From NCBI GenBank assembly GCA_934271735.1, contig CAKQSB010000003.1:62001-126000 (forward strand): 64,000 nt of DNA, given 5' to 3'. The notes beneath the pieces are model-generated. The model saw only the letters and a program-made list of their open reading frames with translations, was not told the origin of the DNA and made no database searches. Source of the DNA: an uncultured Clostridia bacterium (GTDB taxonomy: Bacteria > Bacillota > Clostridia > Christensenellales > Borkfalkiaceae). A program made the position numbers and the translations under genes. Within the stretch, counting starts at the first letter, position 1. Each line of letters opens with the position of its first letter. Shown here in pieces: positions 34,290 to 43,634 of this stretch.

Positions 34290-37235
34290 TTATACGACGG
34301 GTTTTACCTCGATAAGATAACTCTCGATAAAGTCGCCGATCTGTATATCGTTGAAATTTTCAATGGAAATACCGCATTCGAAACCTTGCGAGACTTCCTT
34401 GACATCGTCTTTAAAACGTTTAAGCTGATTGACGTTGCCTTCGCAAATCATAACGTCGTTTCTGTAAATACGAAGTTTTCCGTTTCTTATTATCTTGCCT
34501 TCCGTAACGTAACAACCCGCAACCATTCCGACGCCCGTAATTCTGAACGTCTGGCGAACCTCCGCTTTTCCCATATAGATTTCCTGAGTTTTCGGAGCGA
34601 TAAGACCTTTCATAGCATTCTTTACGTCGTCGATTGCTTCGTAAATAATTCTGTAAAGCCTCACGTCTACCTTACTTCTCTCCGCCAGAGTTTTGGCGTT
34701 GGAATCGGGACGAACGTTAAACCCGATTATGATAGCGTTTGACGAATCGGCAAGCATAACGTCTGTTTCGTTTATCGCGCCGACTGCGGCGTGAATTACG
34801 TTGACCTTAACTTCTTCGTTTGAAAGCTCCGAAAGAGACTGTTTGACAGCTTCCACGGATCCCTGAACGTCCGCTTTGATAAGGATATTCAAAGTCTTCA
34901 AATTTCCGTCGCTTATCTTGGAGAACAAATCGTCGAGAGTTACTTTCTGCGACTGCTTTATCATATCCTCTCTTTCTTTGTTCCTTCTTTCCTGAGCGAC
35001 AAGCTTGGAAAGTTTATCCTGTTCGACTGCGTAAATGGAATCGCCTGCATTAGGAACTTCTTCAAGACCGAGAATAGAAACAGCCATTGAAGGTCCTGCT
35101 TCTTTAACGTTTCTGCCCTTGTCGTCGATCATCGCTCTTACTCTGCCGGTAATCGTTCCCGCAACGAGATTGTCTCCCGTGTGCAAAGTACCGTTCTGAA
35201 TAAGAACCGTAGCGACAGGTCCTTTACCTTTATCGAGTTTTGCTTCGATAATCGCGCCTTTCGCCATTCTGTCGGGATTGGCTTTAAGTTCTTTAACGTC
35301 GGCAGTCAAAAGAATGGTTTCGAGAAGGTTGTCGATTCCCTCGCCCGTCTTTGCCGATACGGGAACGAGAGCGACGTCGCCGCCCCATTCTTCAATAAGA
35401 ACAGACTGATCGGCAAGCTGCTGCTTAACTCTTTCGATATTCGCCTGCGGTTTATCTATTTTATTTGCCGCAACGATAATGGAAACGCCTGCCGCCTGCG
35501 CGTGGTGAATCGCTTCGATTGTCTGAGGCATTATTCCGTCGTCAGCCGCGATAACGAGTACGGCAATATCCGTAATCTGCGCGCCTCTCGCTCTCATAGC
35601 CGTGAATGCGGCGTGTCCGGGAGTATCGAGGAAAGTTATCTTTTCGCCGTTTACCGTAACGGTGTACGCGCCGATATGCTGCGTAATTCCGCCTGCTTCC
35701 GAAGCCGTTACATTCGTGCTTCTTATGCGATCGAGAAGCGACGTTTTACCGTGGTCGACGTGCCCCATAACGGTAACGACGGGCGGTCTTTTAACGAGTT
35801 TTGCCGCGTCGTCTGCGGTGTCGAACGTTTCGGAAAGAACTTCTTCCGCCGTTTTATCCATCTTAAGTTCGAGCGTTATTCCGAGGTCCGCCGCAATAAA
35901 CGCCGCGGTATCGTAATCGATCGAATCGTTTATGGTCTTCATTATTCCTTCTTTGAAAAGTTTTTTGGTTATTTCGATAGCCGAAATACCGATCTTTTCG
36001 GAAAGCTCCTTGATAGGAATAATTTCTTTGTTTATAACCGCTTTATCTATTTTTACGGTCTGAATCTGCTCATCGGACTTTCTGTCCTTCTTGTTACGGG
36101 CTTTTCTGTATCCGCTCTTGTTTTCGTCGAAATCCTCGATGCTTACCTGAGCTTTCGCAAGAGATTTCTTGTTGATACCCTTCTTATCGTCGTAACTCTT
36201 CTCGGAAGACTTTTTCTTATTTCCGAACGACTTACCCGTATCTTTCGGTACGTACGAAATCTCGACGGCTTTCTTAGCTCCGCCGAACCCCGGTTTAGCC
36301 GCGCCCGTTCTCGGAGCAAAAGGTTTGTCGGAAGGAGTTCTCTGACCGTTTGCGGGTCTTCTTCCGTCCTGAGGAACGTATTCGCGTCTTGCGGGGCGTT
36401 GATCTTTTTTAGGTTCGTAAACTCTCGGGCGTTCGCTTGCAAGTTTAACCAAAGACGGATCTTCGCCTCTTGCGATCGCTTCTTTTCTCTTCTGTTCGAG
36501 AATTTTTGCTCTCGCTTCGGCAAGAGCTCTCGCCTGAGCTTCTTCCAAAGCCTTCTTTCTCGCCTCTCTCTGGGCTTTTTCGTCCAGAACAGGTTTAACC
36601 GCAGGCTTTTCAACGGGTTTTTCCTCTGCTTTTTCGGCAGGTTTTTCCGTAACCGTCTCCTTGGTTTTTTCCTGTTTATCGACGGAAACGTTTTCCTTAA
36701 CATCCTTTTCGGGTTCTTTAGTCTCGGCTTTTTCTTTTACCTCGGCTTTCTCCGCAGGCTGTCCGGCGGGTTTTTCCGTCGGCTTCTCTTCAGCCTTATC
36801 GGCCGCTTCGTTTTTCTTCGCGGCAGACTTTTTAGGCTTCGTTTCCTTTATTTCTTCTTTTGTTTCTTTTACTTCGGTTGTCTCTTTAACCTCGACCTTT
36901 TCGGTTTCGGTTTTTTCTATGGTTTTCTTAGCCGCCTTTTTCTCTTTCGTTTTCGCTGCAAGCTCGGCTCTGGGAGCTTCTTCCTGCGCCGCGGGAGCTG
37001 CGGGAGCTGCGGGAGTTACGGTTTCCTGCTCGGCCGCGTTCTCTCTTTCTTTTTCCGCTCTTAAAAGAGCTTCGCGTTCGGCTTTTATAGCTTTTTCCTT
37101 GGCGGAGATCTTCTGGGTTATGGTTTTAACTGCAGTTTGCGCGTCTTTGACCTTTGATTTAAGATCGTCGATCTCTCCGTAAATTGCGTTAACCTTTTTT
37201 AAATTTTTCAATAAATCTTCTTTCTTTTCTTCCAT
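34290..37235 (-). CDS. infB: Translation initiation factor IF-2
   Basis: GTPase that places initiator tRNA on the ribosome. 981 residues. The N-terminal ~330 residues are a long Lys/Glu/Ala/Pro-rich low-complexity region with repeated VKET, EKPAEK and KAEVKEK units. The IF2-N domain follows (~410-460), then the G domain from ~492 (GHVDHGKTS, DTPGHAAF, NKID, SAKTGEG) and domains II-IV. It is in the conserved nusA-rnpM-ylxQ-infB order, 2 bases after ylxQ. Confidence 0.97.
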   Translation of the reverse strand: MEEKKEDLLKNLKKVNAIYGEIDDLKSKVKDAQTAVKTITQKISAKEKAIKAEREALLRAEKERENAAEQETVTPAAPAAPAAQEEAPRAELAAKTKEKKAAKKTIEKTETEKVEVKETTEVKETKEEIKETKPKKSAAKKNEAADKAEEKPTEKPAGQPAEKAEVKEKAETKEPEKDVKENVSVDKQEKTKETVTEKPAEKAEEKPVEKPAVKPVLDEKAQREARKKALEEAQARALAEARAKILEQKRKEAIARGEDPSLVKLASERPRVYEPKKDQRPARREYVPQDGRRPANGQRTPSDKPFAPRTGAAKPGFGGAKKAVEISYVPKDTGKSFGNKKKSSEKSYDDKKGINKKSLAKAQVSIEDFDENKSGYRKARNKKDRKSDEQIQTVKIDKAVINKEIIPIKELSEKIGISAIEITKKLFKEGIMKTINDSIDYDTAAFIAADLGITLELKMDKTAEEVLSETFDTADDAAKLVKRPPVVTVMGHVDHGKTSLLDRIRSTNVTASEAGGITQHIGAYTVTVNGEKITFLDTPGHAAFTAMRARGAQITDIAVLVIAADDGIMPQTIEAIHHAQAAGVSIIVAANKIDKPQANIERVKQQLADQSVLIEEWGGDVALVPVSAKTGEGIDNLLETILLTADVKELKANPDRMAKGAIIEAKLDKGKGPVATVLIQNGTLHTGDNLVAGTITGRVRAMIDDKGRNVKEAGPSMAVSILGLEEVPNAGDSIYAVEQDKLSKLVAQERRNKEREDMIKQSQKVTLDDLFSKISDGNLKTLNILIKADVQGSVEAVKQSLSELSNEEVKVNVIHAAVGAINETDVMLADSSNAIIIGFNVRPDSNAKTLAERSKVDVRLYRIIYEAIDDVKNAMKGLIAPKTQEIYMGKAEVRQTFRITGVGMVAGCYVTEGKIIRNGKLRIYRNDVMICEGNVNQLKRFKDDVKEVSQGFECGISIENFNDIQIGDFIESYLIEVKPVV

Positions 37236-37236
37236 A

Positions 37237-37584
37237 TCAATCCTTATGACCTCCGTTTAAAAGCTTAAAATCATCACCGAGATTATCTGTTATCGCTTGC
37301 GCAAGATGTTCGTCCGTAACGGCGGCAACCTTGCAATTTTCTTTACCCGTTATCGCTTCGAGCGTGAATTTCAAAGATTCGACAAGCGGAGCCTTATGCT
37401 TTTCGGCAAGTTTTTCCGCTTCTTTTCTGGCGTTTTTTTCGCCGGTGGAACATAATATAATAAGATAAACGTCCTTATTAAGCGTTCCTACGGCGTTTAT
37501 GCCCGTTCTCAACTTCCTCGCTTTTATTGCGAAGCCGATATACGAATACGGTTTTCCTTTAATTTCCAAGGAGTTCCTCCCCAA
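37237..37584 (-). CDS. L7Ae-family ribosomal protein-like YlxQ
   Basis: 115-residue protein of the L7Ae/L30e/Gadd45 RNA-binding fold, encoded between rnpM and infB as in most Bacillota. It has the IGFAIKARKLRTG opening and a Gly/Thr-rich IILCSTGE segment. Function probably in ribosome or structured RNA binding (kink-turn). Overlaps rnpM by 26 bases. Confidence 0.85.
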   Translation of the reverse strand: MGRNSLEIKGKPYSYIGFAIKARKLRTGINAVGTLNKDVYLIILCSTGEKNARKEAEKLAEKHKAPLVESLKFTLEAITGKENCKVAAVTDEHLAQAITDNLGDDFKLLNGGHKD

Positions 37585-37825
37585 GCTTTTCGTAAACTTC
37601 CTGCGGCACAGGCGTTTTGAAAACCCTGTCTAAAAGTTTTGCTTTGAAAAGCTTCTTAGCGCATTCGGGATTACGGCATATATACGCCCCTCTTCCGTCG
37701 GCTTTTCCGTTTTTATCAACCGAAAAACCGCCGTCTTTGGTTTTTACGATCCTCAAAAGCTCTTTTTTGTCAAATTCGCCTCTGCAAGCGATACACGTTC
37801 TAATCGGAATATTTTTCCCGGTCAT
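37559..37825 (-). CDS. rnpM: RNase P modulator RnpM (YlxR)
   Basis: 88-residue YlxR-family protein, reported to bind and modulate RNase P RNA. Shows RTCIACRGEFDKKELLRIVK with the paired Cys, then DGRGAYICRNPECAKK with two more Cys. It lies between nusA and ylxQ as expected. Confidence 0.92.
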   Translation of the reverse strand: MTGKNIPIRTCIACRGEFDKKELLRIVKTKDGGFSVDKNGKADGRGAYICRNPECAKKLFKAKLLDRVFKTPVPQEVYEKLGEELLGN

Positions 37826-37856
37826 AAATTCTCCAAAATATTACGGTACTGCGGTT

Positions 37857-38978
37857 TTATTCTTCCGTCATATCTCCGTTTTCTTCGAAATTCTCTTCTA
37901 AAACGTCGGTTTCGGGAGCTTCGGCTTCCTCTTCGAGTTTAGCCTTGCTTTCGCTCTTGACGTCGACTTTCCAACCCGTAAGTCTCGCGGCGAGACGGGC
38001 GTTCTGACCGTCTTTACCGATTGCGAGCGAAAGTTTATCGTCGGGAACGACGACTCTTGCGATTTTCTCGCCTTCGATTGCGCTTACTTTAAGAACTTTC
38101 GCGGGCGAAAGAGCTTTCGCTATGAATTCGAGCGGATCTTCGCTCCAGGGAATTATATCTATTTTTTCGCCGCCGAGTTCTTTAACGACCTCGTTTACTC
38201 TCATTCCCTTGTTACCGACGCACGCGCCGACCGCGTCGACATTCGGATCATTGGAATAAATTGCGATTTTCGTTCTCTGTCCCGCTTCTCTCGCGATAGC
38301 TTTAACGACGACTATTCCCTGAGCTATTTCGGGAACGACGTTTTCGAAAAGCTTTCTGACAAGTCCCGGAGAAGTTCTCGAAACGAGAATCTGAGCGTTT
38401 TTACCCATACTTCTGACTTTCTTTACGTAAACCATAAGCTTGTCGTTTACGTTATAAGTTTCGCTCGGAACCTGATCCTGCGGAAGCATAACGGCTTCGA
38501 TTTCTCCCGCGCCGATTTCGACGTAAATATTCTTGTCTTCTATTCTTCTTATCGTGCAAGCCTTGATTTCGTTTTCCTTATCCTCGAATTCCGCAAGCGT
38601 ATTGTCTCTCTCCGCTTCTCTGAGCTTCTGGAAAACGACCTGCTTTGCGGTCTGAGCGGCGATTCTTCCGAATTCCTTGGGAACGAACTCTGTTTTAACT
38701 TCGTCTCCGACTTTGTAGGATTTTTTAATTTCCCTCGCCTCGTCCAAAGAAATCTCTTTTTCGGGATCGACCACTTCGTCTACAACCGTTTTAACGGCGA
38801 AAAATCTTACCGTCTTCTTCTCGGGGTTCATATCGATAACCACGTCGCTCGAAGTGCCGGTATGCTTTTTATAAGCCGAAATGAGCGCGTTTTTAAGCGT
38901 TTCGATCAAAAGCTCCTGTTTGATTCCCTTTTCTCTTTCGAGTTCTTCGATCGAAAGAAAAAACTCCTTATTATTCAT
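37857..38978 (-). CDS. nusA: Transcription factor NusA
   Basis: Pausing, termination and antitermination factor. 373 residues: N-terminal RNA-polymerase-binding domain, S1 domain (~135-200), two KH domains with NDPNVDAVGACVGNKGMRVNEV and LSLAIGKDGQNARLAARL. The tail is short and acidic, without the AR repeats of proteobacterial NusA. It follows rimP by 22 bases. Confidence 0.96.
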   Translation of the reverse strand: MNNKEFFLSIEELEREKGIKQELLIETLKNALISAYKKHTGTSSDVVIDMNPEKKTVRFFAVKTVVDEVVDPEKEISLDEAREIKKSYKVGDEVKTEFVPKEFGRIAAQTAKQVVFQKLREAERDNTLAEFEDKENEIKACTIRRIEDKNIYVEIGAGEIEAVMLPQDQVPSETYNVNDKLMVYVKKVRSMGKNAQILVSRTSPGLVRKLFENVVPEIAQGIVVVKAIAREAGQRTKIAIYSNDPNVDAVGACVGNKGMRVNEVVKELGGEKIDIIPWSEDPLEFIAKALSPAKVLKVSAIEGEKIARVVVPDDKLSLAIGKDGQNARLAARLTGWKVDVKSESKAKLEEEAEAPETDVLEENFEENGDMTEE

Positions 38979-39000
38979 AACTAAACTCCTTAAACGAAAA

Positions 39001-39462
39001 TCAGTCGAATTTAATCGCTTCGTTGATTTTTTCTATCTTTGTGAGAGGAAGTTTATAATCTTTCTCTCCGTCGTTCAAAATTACGTTGTTGCCGTCGTAA
39101 CCGACGAGCTTGCTTTCGAAATATTTCTTACCTTGCAGGGGCGTCGCGAGCTTTATCTCAACGTCCTTGCCTATTTTTTTTTCGAAATCCCTGGCAGTTT
39201 TAAGCGGACGATCGATACCGGGGCTTGAAACGTTCAGCGTATATGTATCGCCGTAGGACGGATCGAGTTCGTCGAGCGCGCCGTCGATTGCGTTATGAAA
39301 CTTTTCGCAAGTGTCGAGATCCACGCCGCCGTCCACATCGATAAAAATCGTAAGCGAAGGATTTTTGCTGATTTTCGGACAGATTTCCACTATCTCGATT
39401 TGCATTTCGTCCGCTATCGGGCGAATAGATTTGTCTATTTCTTCGATCGATTTGAACTTCAT
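39001..39462 (-). CDS. rimP: Ribosome maturation factor RimP
   Basis: 153-residue factor for 30S assembly. Conserved LTIFIDVDGGVDLDTCEKFH and LNVSSPGIDRPLKTARDF. The start MKFKSIEEID is fixed by a GGAGGG SD; the in-frame extension upstream would run through the leader hairpin. First gene of the nusA-infB operon. Confidence 0.93.
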   Translation of the reverse strand: MKFKSIEEIDKSIRPIADEMQIEIVEICPKISKNPSLTIFIDVDGGVDLDTCEKFHNAIDGALDELDPSYGDTYTLNVSSPGIDRPLKTARDFEKKIGKDVEIKLATPLQGKKYFESKLVGYDGNNVILNDGEKDYKLPLTKIEKINEAIKFD

Positions 39463-39481
39463 ATACCCTCCATATAAAAAT

Positions 39482-39507
39482 TTGAGAGCGGCAAGAACCG
39501 CTCTCAA
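39482..39507 (-). terminator. Terminator-like hairpin in the leader of the rimP-nusA-infB operon
   Basis: Perfect 10-base stem TTGAGAGCGG/CCGCTCTCAA with a six-base loop, followed by ATTTTTAT and then the rimP SD. It lies downstream of the promoter at 39535-39563. It can therefore both stop transcripts of the upstream polC-like gene and attenuate the operon. Confidence 0.8.
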
Positions 39508-39534
39508 TATCGATAAATCGTATTAAGCGTACTT

Positions 39535-39563
39535 ATTCTATCATATTTTATTCGTTTTAGCAA
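39535..39563 (-). promoter_or_regulatory. Sigma-A promoter of the rimP-nusA-infB operon
   Basis: Minus strand -35 TTGCTA (39563-39558), 17-base spacer, -10 TAGAAT (39540-39535). Leader of ~65 bases containing the hairpin. Confidence 0.7.
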
Positions 39564-39579
39564 GCGTTTAAACGTAATT

Positions 39580-41124
39580 TTACATAAATTTAGGCAATTC
39601 CTTTTTTATTCCGACAAGTTCGAGGAATAATTTTGCCGTAGCGTGCGCGTCCGACAATGCTCTGTGGTGTAAAAACTGAATGGAAAAATAATCGCACACC
39701 GTATTGAGTTTGTAGTTTTTCAGTCTCGGAACGACCTCTTTCGCGAAAGGAAGTGTGTCTATACCGTCGTTTTTGAAAATATAACCCGATTCTTTGGCGT
39801 AAAACTTAATAAATTTATAGTCGAAATCGAGGTTATGCCCTATTATAACGCTTCCGTCGGCATACTTGAAAAAATCGGGAATGACTTTATCGATCGTCGG
39901 CATATCTTTTACCATTTCGTCGTCGATACCGGTAAGAGCCGTTATTTCCTCGGAAATTTTCTTTTCGGGGTTTATAAGGGTCTGGAATTTATCCACGATT
40001 TTTCCGTCTATGATTTTAACCGCGCCGATTTCCGTTATTTTATCGCCGCCGAGATAGGAAAGCCCCGTCGTTTCGATATCGACGACGACGAAAGTTTTTC
40101 CGATAAGACATTCGGGAACGCTTTTAACCGCGTCGAAAAATCCCGCCTGCGCCATATCTTCGAGCGGTTCGGGTGTGACGATCGAATAAAATTCGGGTAC
40201 GGATTTACTCGCCCTTTCTTCGGGTTTGAAATTCTCGGGAAATTCGCAGAAGGAAACGTCGATGATTTTAAAGCTCGGAAGTCCGTTGAACGTGCTTAAA
40301 TCTCCTCTGCAAATAATCTTCGTTCCTATCTGCAATTTTTCGATTTTCTTTTCCTTTTCCTTGGTCATGAAAATCTTACCCTGAATTTTACCCGTCGTAT
40401 CGTCGAGTTCGATAAGATAAAATGTTTTGCCTGTTTTCGTTTCGCGTTGGTTCATCGAAACGATAGTTCCCGCAAAGCAACATATGCCTTGCGCATATTG
40501 AGCGTCGGCGGCGTAAATCGCCGTTCCGTCAATCTCCTCGCCCCAGATTTTCACGGGGTCGGATACTTTAAGCGTTCTGCAATTTATCGTCTCGAAATCC
40601 GTCACGTTTACCTTTTGTTTCAGTATTTCTTTATTCGCTTCCGTTTTGCCGGAATTTATTGCTTCGCCGTGGAATAAGCAACAGAAATTCCCGTAAAGAT
40701 GCGCCGAAATTTTATCGGTGAGACTGTTCGATTTAAAATACCCGAACGCGTCTTCGTCGACGATAATCGTATAATCGCATTTCCCGTTTTCCGGCTGACT
40801 TACCGAAATATTTTTCAGCTCGACGCAGTTAGCCACGGACATAAAATCCGATTTTAAATATCGTAATATTTCGTTTGCGACAAGCTCGGGATCTGCGACG
40901 ATTTTCGAAACGGTTACCCTGCACTCTTTAAACGTTTCCGGAAGATAATTCCTTAAAACGTTTTCTATCTTCATACAGACGTATTCGCTTGCGGATTTAT
41001 CGCAGATGAAAGCAAAGTCCGCGCTTCCGTTTTTATGTAAAGTGACCGTTTTAAGCCTTATTCTCGCAAGATTTTCGTCAATCTCCTTGATTTTAGGCAA
41101 AACGTCTTTCTGAAATTCAAACAA
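39580..41124 (-). CDS. PolC-like protein with N-terminal, OB and exonuclease domains only
   Basis: 514 residues in the genome position normally held by polC (~1430 residues). Residues ~1-200 resemble the PolC N-terminal domains. ~222-310 are an OB fold (CCFAGTIVSMNQRETKTGKT, GKIFMTKEKEKK). From ~345 comes a DEDDh exonuclease: DIETTG, HNLDFDYKF (~429) and HRALSDAHATAKLF (~488), all catalytic residues intact. The protein ends there. No PHP domain and no polymerase palm or fingers are present here or in the following DNA, which contains only the rimP leader. I infer a 3'-5' exonuclease derived from PolC, perhaps a proofreading or repair subunit. It overlaps ispG by 8 bases. Confidence 0.8.
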   Translation of the reverse strand: MFEFQKDVLPKIKEIDENLARIRLKTVTLHKNGSADFAFICDKSASEYVCMKIENVLRNYLPETFKECRVTVSKIVADPELVANEILRYLKSDFMSVANCVELKNISVSQPENGKCDYTIIVDEDAFGYFKSNSLTDKISAHLYGNFCCLFHGEAINSGKTEANKEILKQKVNVTDFETINCRTLKVSDPVKIWGEEIDGTAIYAADAQYAQGICCFAGTIVSMNQRETKTGKTFYLIELDDTTGKIQGKIFMTKEKEKKIEKLQIGTKIICRGDLSTFNGLPSFKIIDVSFCEFPENFKPEERASKSVPEFYSIVTPEPLEDMAQAGFFDAVKSVPECLIGKTFVVVDIETTGLSYLGGDKITEIGAVKIIDGKIVDKFQTLINPEKKISEEITALTGIDDEMVKDMPTIDKVIPDFFKYADGSVIIGHNLDFDYKFIKFYAKESGYIFKNDGIDTLPFAKEVVPRLKNYKLNTVCDYFSIQFLHHRALSDAHATAKLFLELVGIKKELPKFM

Positions 41125-42154
41125 GTTTCTCTAATTCCTTTAAAAATTCTTTTTCGGCGTTTTCAAACGGCACTTTTCTGTAAACTTCTCCGTCTTTGAA
41201 AAATGCGCAGTAACCGCTTCCGCCGGCGATACCGAGATCGCAGTCGGCAGCCTCGCCCGGTCCGTTCACAACGCAACCCATAACCGCGATTTTAAGCTTC
41301 TTTTTTATTCCCGCCGTAAGTTCTTCGACCTTTTTCGCAAGCGAAATACTGTCGTATTCCGTTCGCCCGCAAGTGGGACAAGAAACGACTTCGACGTAGT
41401 TGTCGTCAAGCCCTACGCATCTTAAAATACGTTTCGCGGCGATAATCTCTTCTCTCGGCGGGGCGGTAAGCGAAACTCTTATCGTATCGCCTATCCCCTT
41501 TAAAAGAAGGCTTCCTATCCCGATACTGCTTTTAACTATACCCATATTGCAAGTACCCGCCTCGGTTACGCCGACGTGAAGGGGGTAATTCGTTTTTCCG
41601 TGGAGATATTCGTAAGTTCTGACGGTAAGCGGAACATTGCTCGCTTTTGCGGAAACAACTATGTTTTTAACGCCGAATTTCTCTAAAATCGCAACGTTTT
41701 TAAGCGCGCTTTCGGCAAGCGAAATTTCGTTTTTTCCGTACTTTTTGAGAAGCTCTTTTTCCACGCTTCCCGAATTCGAGCCGACTCTCACCGCAACACC
41801 CGAAGATTTGACTGCCGCGGCAACTTCCGCAACGTTTTTCTCCGAACCGATATTCCCGGGGTTAATTCTTATTTTATCCACCCCCGCGTCGATTGCGGCG
41901 AGCGCGTATCTGTAATTGAAATGAATATCGGCGACAAGCGGAATCGCAATATTTTTTTTGATTTCGGGCAACGCCTTAACATCGTCTTCATCTTTCACGG
42001 ACACGCGTATTATATCGCAACCCAAATCGGATAAATCTTTAATTTGTTCGATAACTTCTGCGATTTTGGAAGTTTTTATGTTTGCCATAGATTGTATGGC
42101 AACGGGGTTTCCACCGCCGATTTTAATATTTCCGATTTTAACCGTTTCAGACAT
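41117..42154 (-). CDS. ispG: 4-hydroxy-3-methylbut-2-enyl diphosphate synthase
   Basis: Iron-sulfur enzyme of the MEP isoprenoid pathway (GcpE), 345 residues. [4Fe-4S] Cys motifs SCPTCGRTEYD and MGCVVNGPGEA. N-terminal TIM barrel with IGGGNPVAIQSMANI. It overlaps both neighbours by 8 bases. In many Clostridia dxr and rseP stand directly upstream; here coaX does. Confidence 0.95.
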   Translation of the reverse strand: MSETVKIGNIKIGGGNPVAIQSMANIKTSKIAEVIEQIKDLSDLGCDIIRVSVKDEDDVKALPEIKKNIAIPLVADIHFNYRYALAAIDAGVDKIRINPGNIGSEKNVAEVAAAVKSSGVAVRVGSNSGSVEKELLKKYGKNEISLAESALKNVAILEKFGVKNIVVSAKASNVPLTVRTYEYLHGKTNYPLHVGVTEAGTCNMGIVKSSIGIGSLLLKGIGDTIRVSLTAPPREEIIAAKRILRCVGLDDNYVEVVSCPTCGRTEYDSISLAKKVEELTAGIKKKLKIAVMGCVVNGPGEAADCDLGIAGGSGYCAFFKDGEVYRKVPFENAEKEFLKELEKLV

Positions 42155-42935
42155 TTTTCACTCTCGAATTCATTTCGTAAATAATTCTCAGACCGTTTAA
42201 AGTTAATGTCTGATCAAATTTATCTATGCTTTTAGCTTCCTTATGAATAACCTTTCCCATTCCGCCGGTCGCTATGACTTTGACGTCCGAACGGTTAAGT
42301 TCTTCTTTGATTTTTGCAACGATATTATCTACGAGCCCCGCGAACCCGTACACTATTCCCGCCTGCATACAATTAACCGTATTTTTGGCGATTATCGACG
42401 GCGGAGTTTCGAGTTCTATAGTCGGAAGGTTCGCCGTGTTATTTACGAGCGAATCAAGCGAACCTTTTATCCCGGGAGAAATCACGACGCCGATAAGTTC
42501 GCCTTTTTCGTTTATTATATCGAAAGTCGTAGCTGTTCCGAAATCTATACAGATAATAGGCGATCCTTTGCCGTAACGATGTATCGCGCTGACCGAATCG
42601 ACGATAATATCCGCGCCTACTTCTTTCGGATTGTCGGCTTTTACGTTAAGACCCGTTTTTATGCCGGGGCCTACGATAAGCGGAGAAATACCGAGATAAT
42701 CTCTGCACATATGCTCCATCGTGTAATTAAGCGACGGAATAACCGACGACATAATCACCCCGTGGATTTTTTCGCGCGGAATACCGGCCGATTTAAGCAA
42801 ATCTCTTACGATAACGCCGTATTCGTCGCTCGTGGCGTTTCTTTGTGAAGTCACTCTGAACGACGCTTTGATTTCTTCTCCGTCAAAAAGAGCGTATTTT
42901 ATATTCGAATTTCCTATATCGATACAAAAAATCAT
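42147..42935 (-). CDS. coaX: Type III pantothenate kinase
   Basis: First step of CoA synthesis, potassium-dependent and not feedback-inhibited by CoA. 262 residues of the ASKHA fold: DIGNSNIKYALFDG (phosphate 1), GADIIVDSVSA, CIDFGTATTFD (phosphate 2) and the adenosine motif TGGMGKVI. Adjacent to an ECF S-component, one base overlap. Confidence 0.95.
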   Translation of the reverse strand: MIFCIDIGNSNIKYALFDGEEIKASFRVTSQRNATSDEYGVIVRDLLKSAGIPREKIHGVIMSSVIPSLNYTMEHMCRDYLGISPLIVGPGIKTGLNVKADNPKEVGADIIVDSVSAIHRYGKGSPIICIDFGTATTFDIINEKGELIGVVISPGIKGSLDSLVNNTANLPTIELETPPSIIAKNTVNCMQAGIVYGFAGLVDNIVAKIKEELNRSDVKVIATGGMGKVIHKEAKSIDKFDQTLTLNGLRIIYEMNSRVKNV

Positions 42936-43528
42936 TATTTTTTTACTACCTTAATTATTCTGTATATGGTGGGCGCAAACAAAAGATTGATTGCAAGCTC
43001 CACCAAAAAATTCACGCCCGCGCAACCGATAATGAGAAAATACATAACGGAACTACCGCTCTGAACGAAATTTGCCGTTAAAGTATCGCTCATAAAAAGC
43101 GCGCCTATGATAAAAAGCGAAGTGTTTGCTATCGGAGCGATTGCAGCCGCCGAAAAAACGGCCGCCGTTTTGTTTTTCTTCGATACCAAAGAATAAATAA
43201 GCCCCGAAAGATAACCTGCCGCCGTAGCTTTTACGATACAAGTCAGAATCGTTAAAAAGGGATGATCGGAAAACAGTATAAAAGTAAACTGATCCACCCC
43301 GACGATACCCATAATAAGAGTAATCAAACCAAATAAAAAGCCTAAAATCGCGCCGCCGATCGCGCCCGTTAAAATCGAGCCGAGAACAATCGGTACGAGT
43401 ACGAACGAAAACTGAACCGCGCCGATTTTAAAATAGCTGCCGAAAATCTGCAGAACAACAACAAAAGCGGCGAGAATGCCTAAAACAGCAATGTTTTCAG
43501 ACGTGAAAAATTTGCTTTTTTCTTCCAT
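42935..43528 (-). CDS. ECF transporter S component, probably for pantothenate
   Basis: 197-residue membrane protein with about six helices and the S-component look: NIAVLGILAAFVVVLQIFGSYFKIGAVQFSFVLVPIVLGSIL. S components bind one vitamin and use a shared EcfAAT module, which is not here. The one-base overlap with coaX makes pantothenate the best substrate guess (PanT), but this is context inference. First gene of the panT-coaX-ispG-polC-like operon; GGAGGC SD. Confidence 0.8.
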   Translation of the reverse strand: MEEKSKFFTSENIAVLGILAAFVVVLQIFGSYFKIGAVQFSFVLVPIVLGSILTGAIGGAILGFLFGLITLIMGIVGVDQFTFILFSDHPFLTILTCIVKATAAGYLSGLIYSLVSKKNKTAAVFSAAAIAPIANTSLFIIGALFMSDTLTANFVQSGSSVMYFLIIGCAGVNFLVELAINLLFAPTIYRIIKVVKK

Positions 43529-43575
43529 TTTTTGCCTCCGATCGAGTTCCTTTAAAGAATACCCGTTAGAAAATT

Positions 43576-43589
43576 TGTATTTGAGCCTA
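43576..43589 (-). promoter_or_regulatory. Small leader hairpin before the ECF S-component gene
   Basis: TGAGC and GCTCA pair over a TTAG loop in the ~100-base leader. No known vitamin riboswitch core is recognisable, and there is no U-tract. Confidence 0.3.
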
Positions 43590-43634
43590 AGCTCATAAAT
43601 GTCGGATCTTCATATTAAAGTATCCGCATTTAAA

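Noticed and set aside
35181..37064. Long plus-strand open frame (627 codons) opposite infB
   Set aside because: Antisense shadow of the Lys/Glu-rich region of infB; product is Phe/Arg-rich without known motifs and has no SD.
43529..43634. Vitamin riboswitch upstream of the ECF S component
   Set aside because: Only one small hairpin seen; no match to FMN, TPP, THF or cobalamin riboswitch cores that I can recognise.
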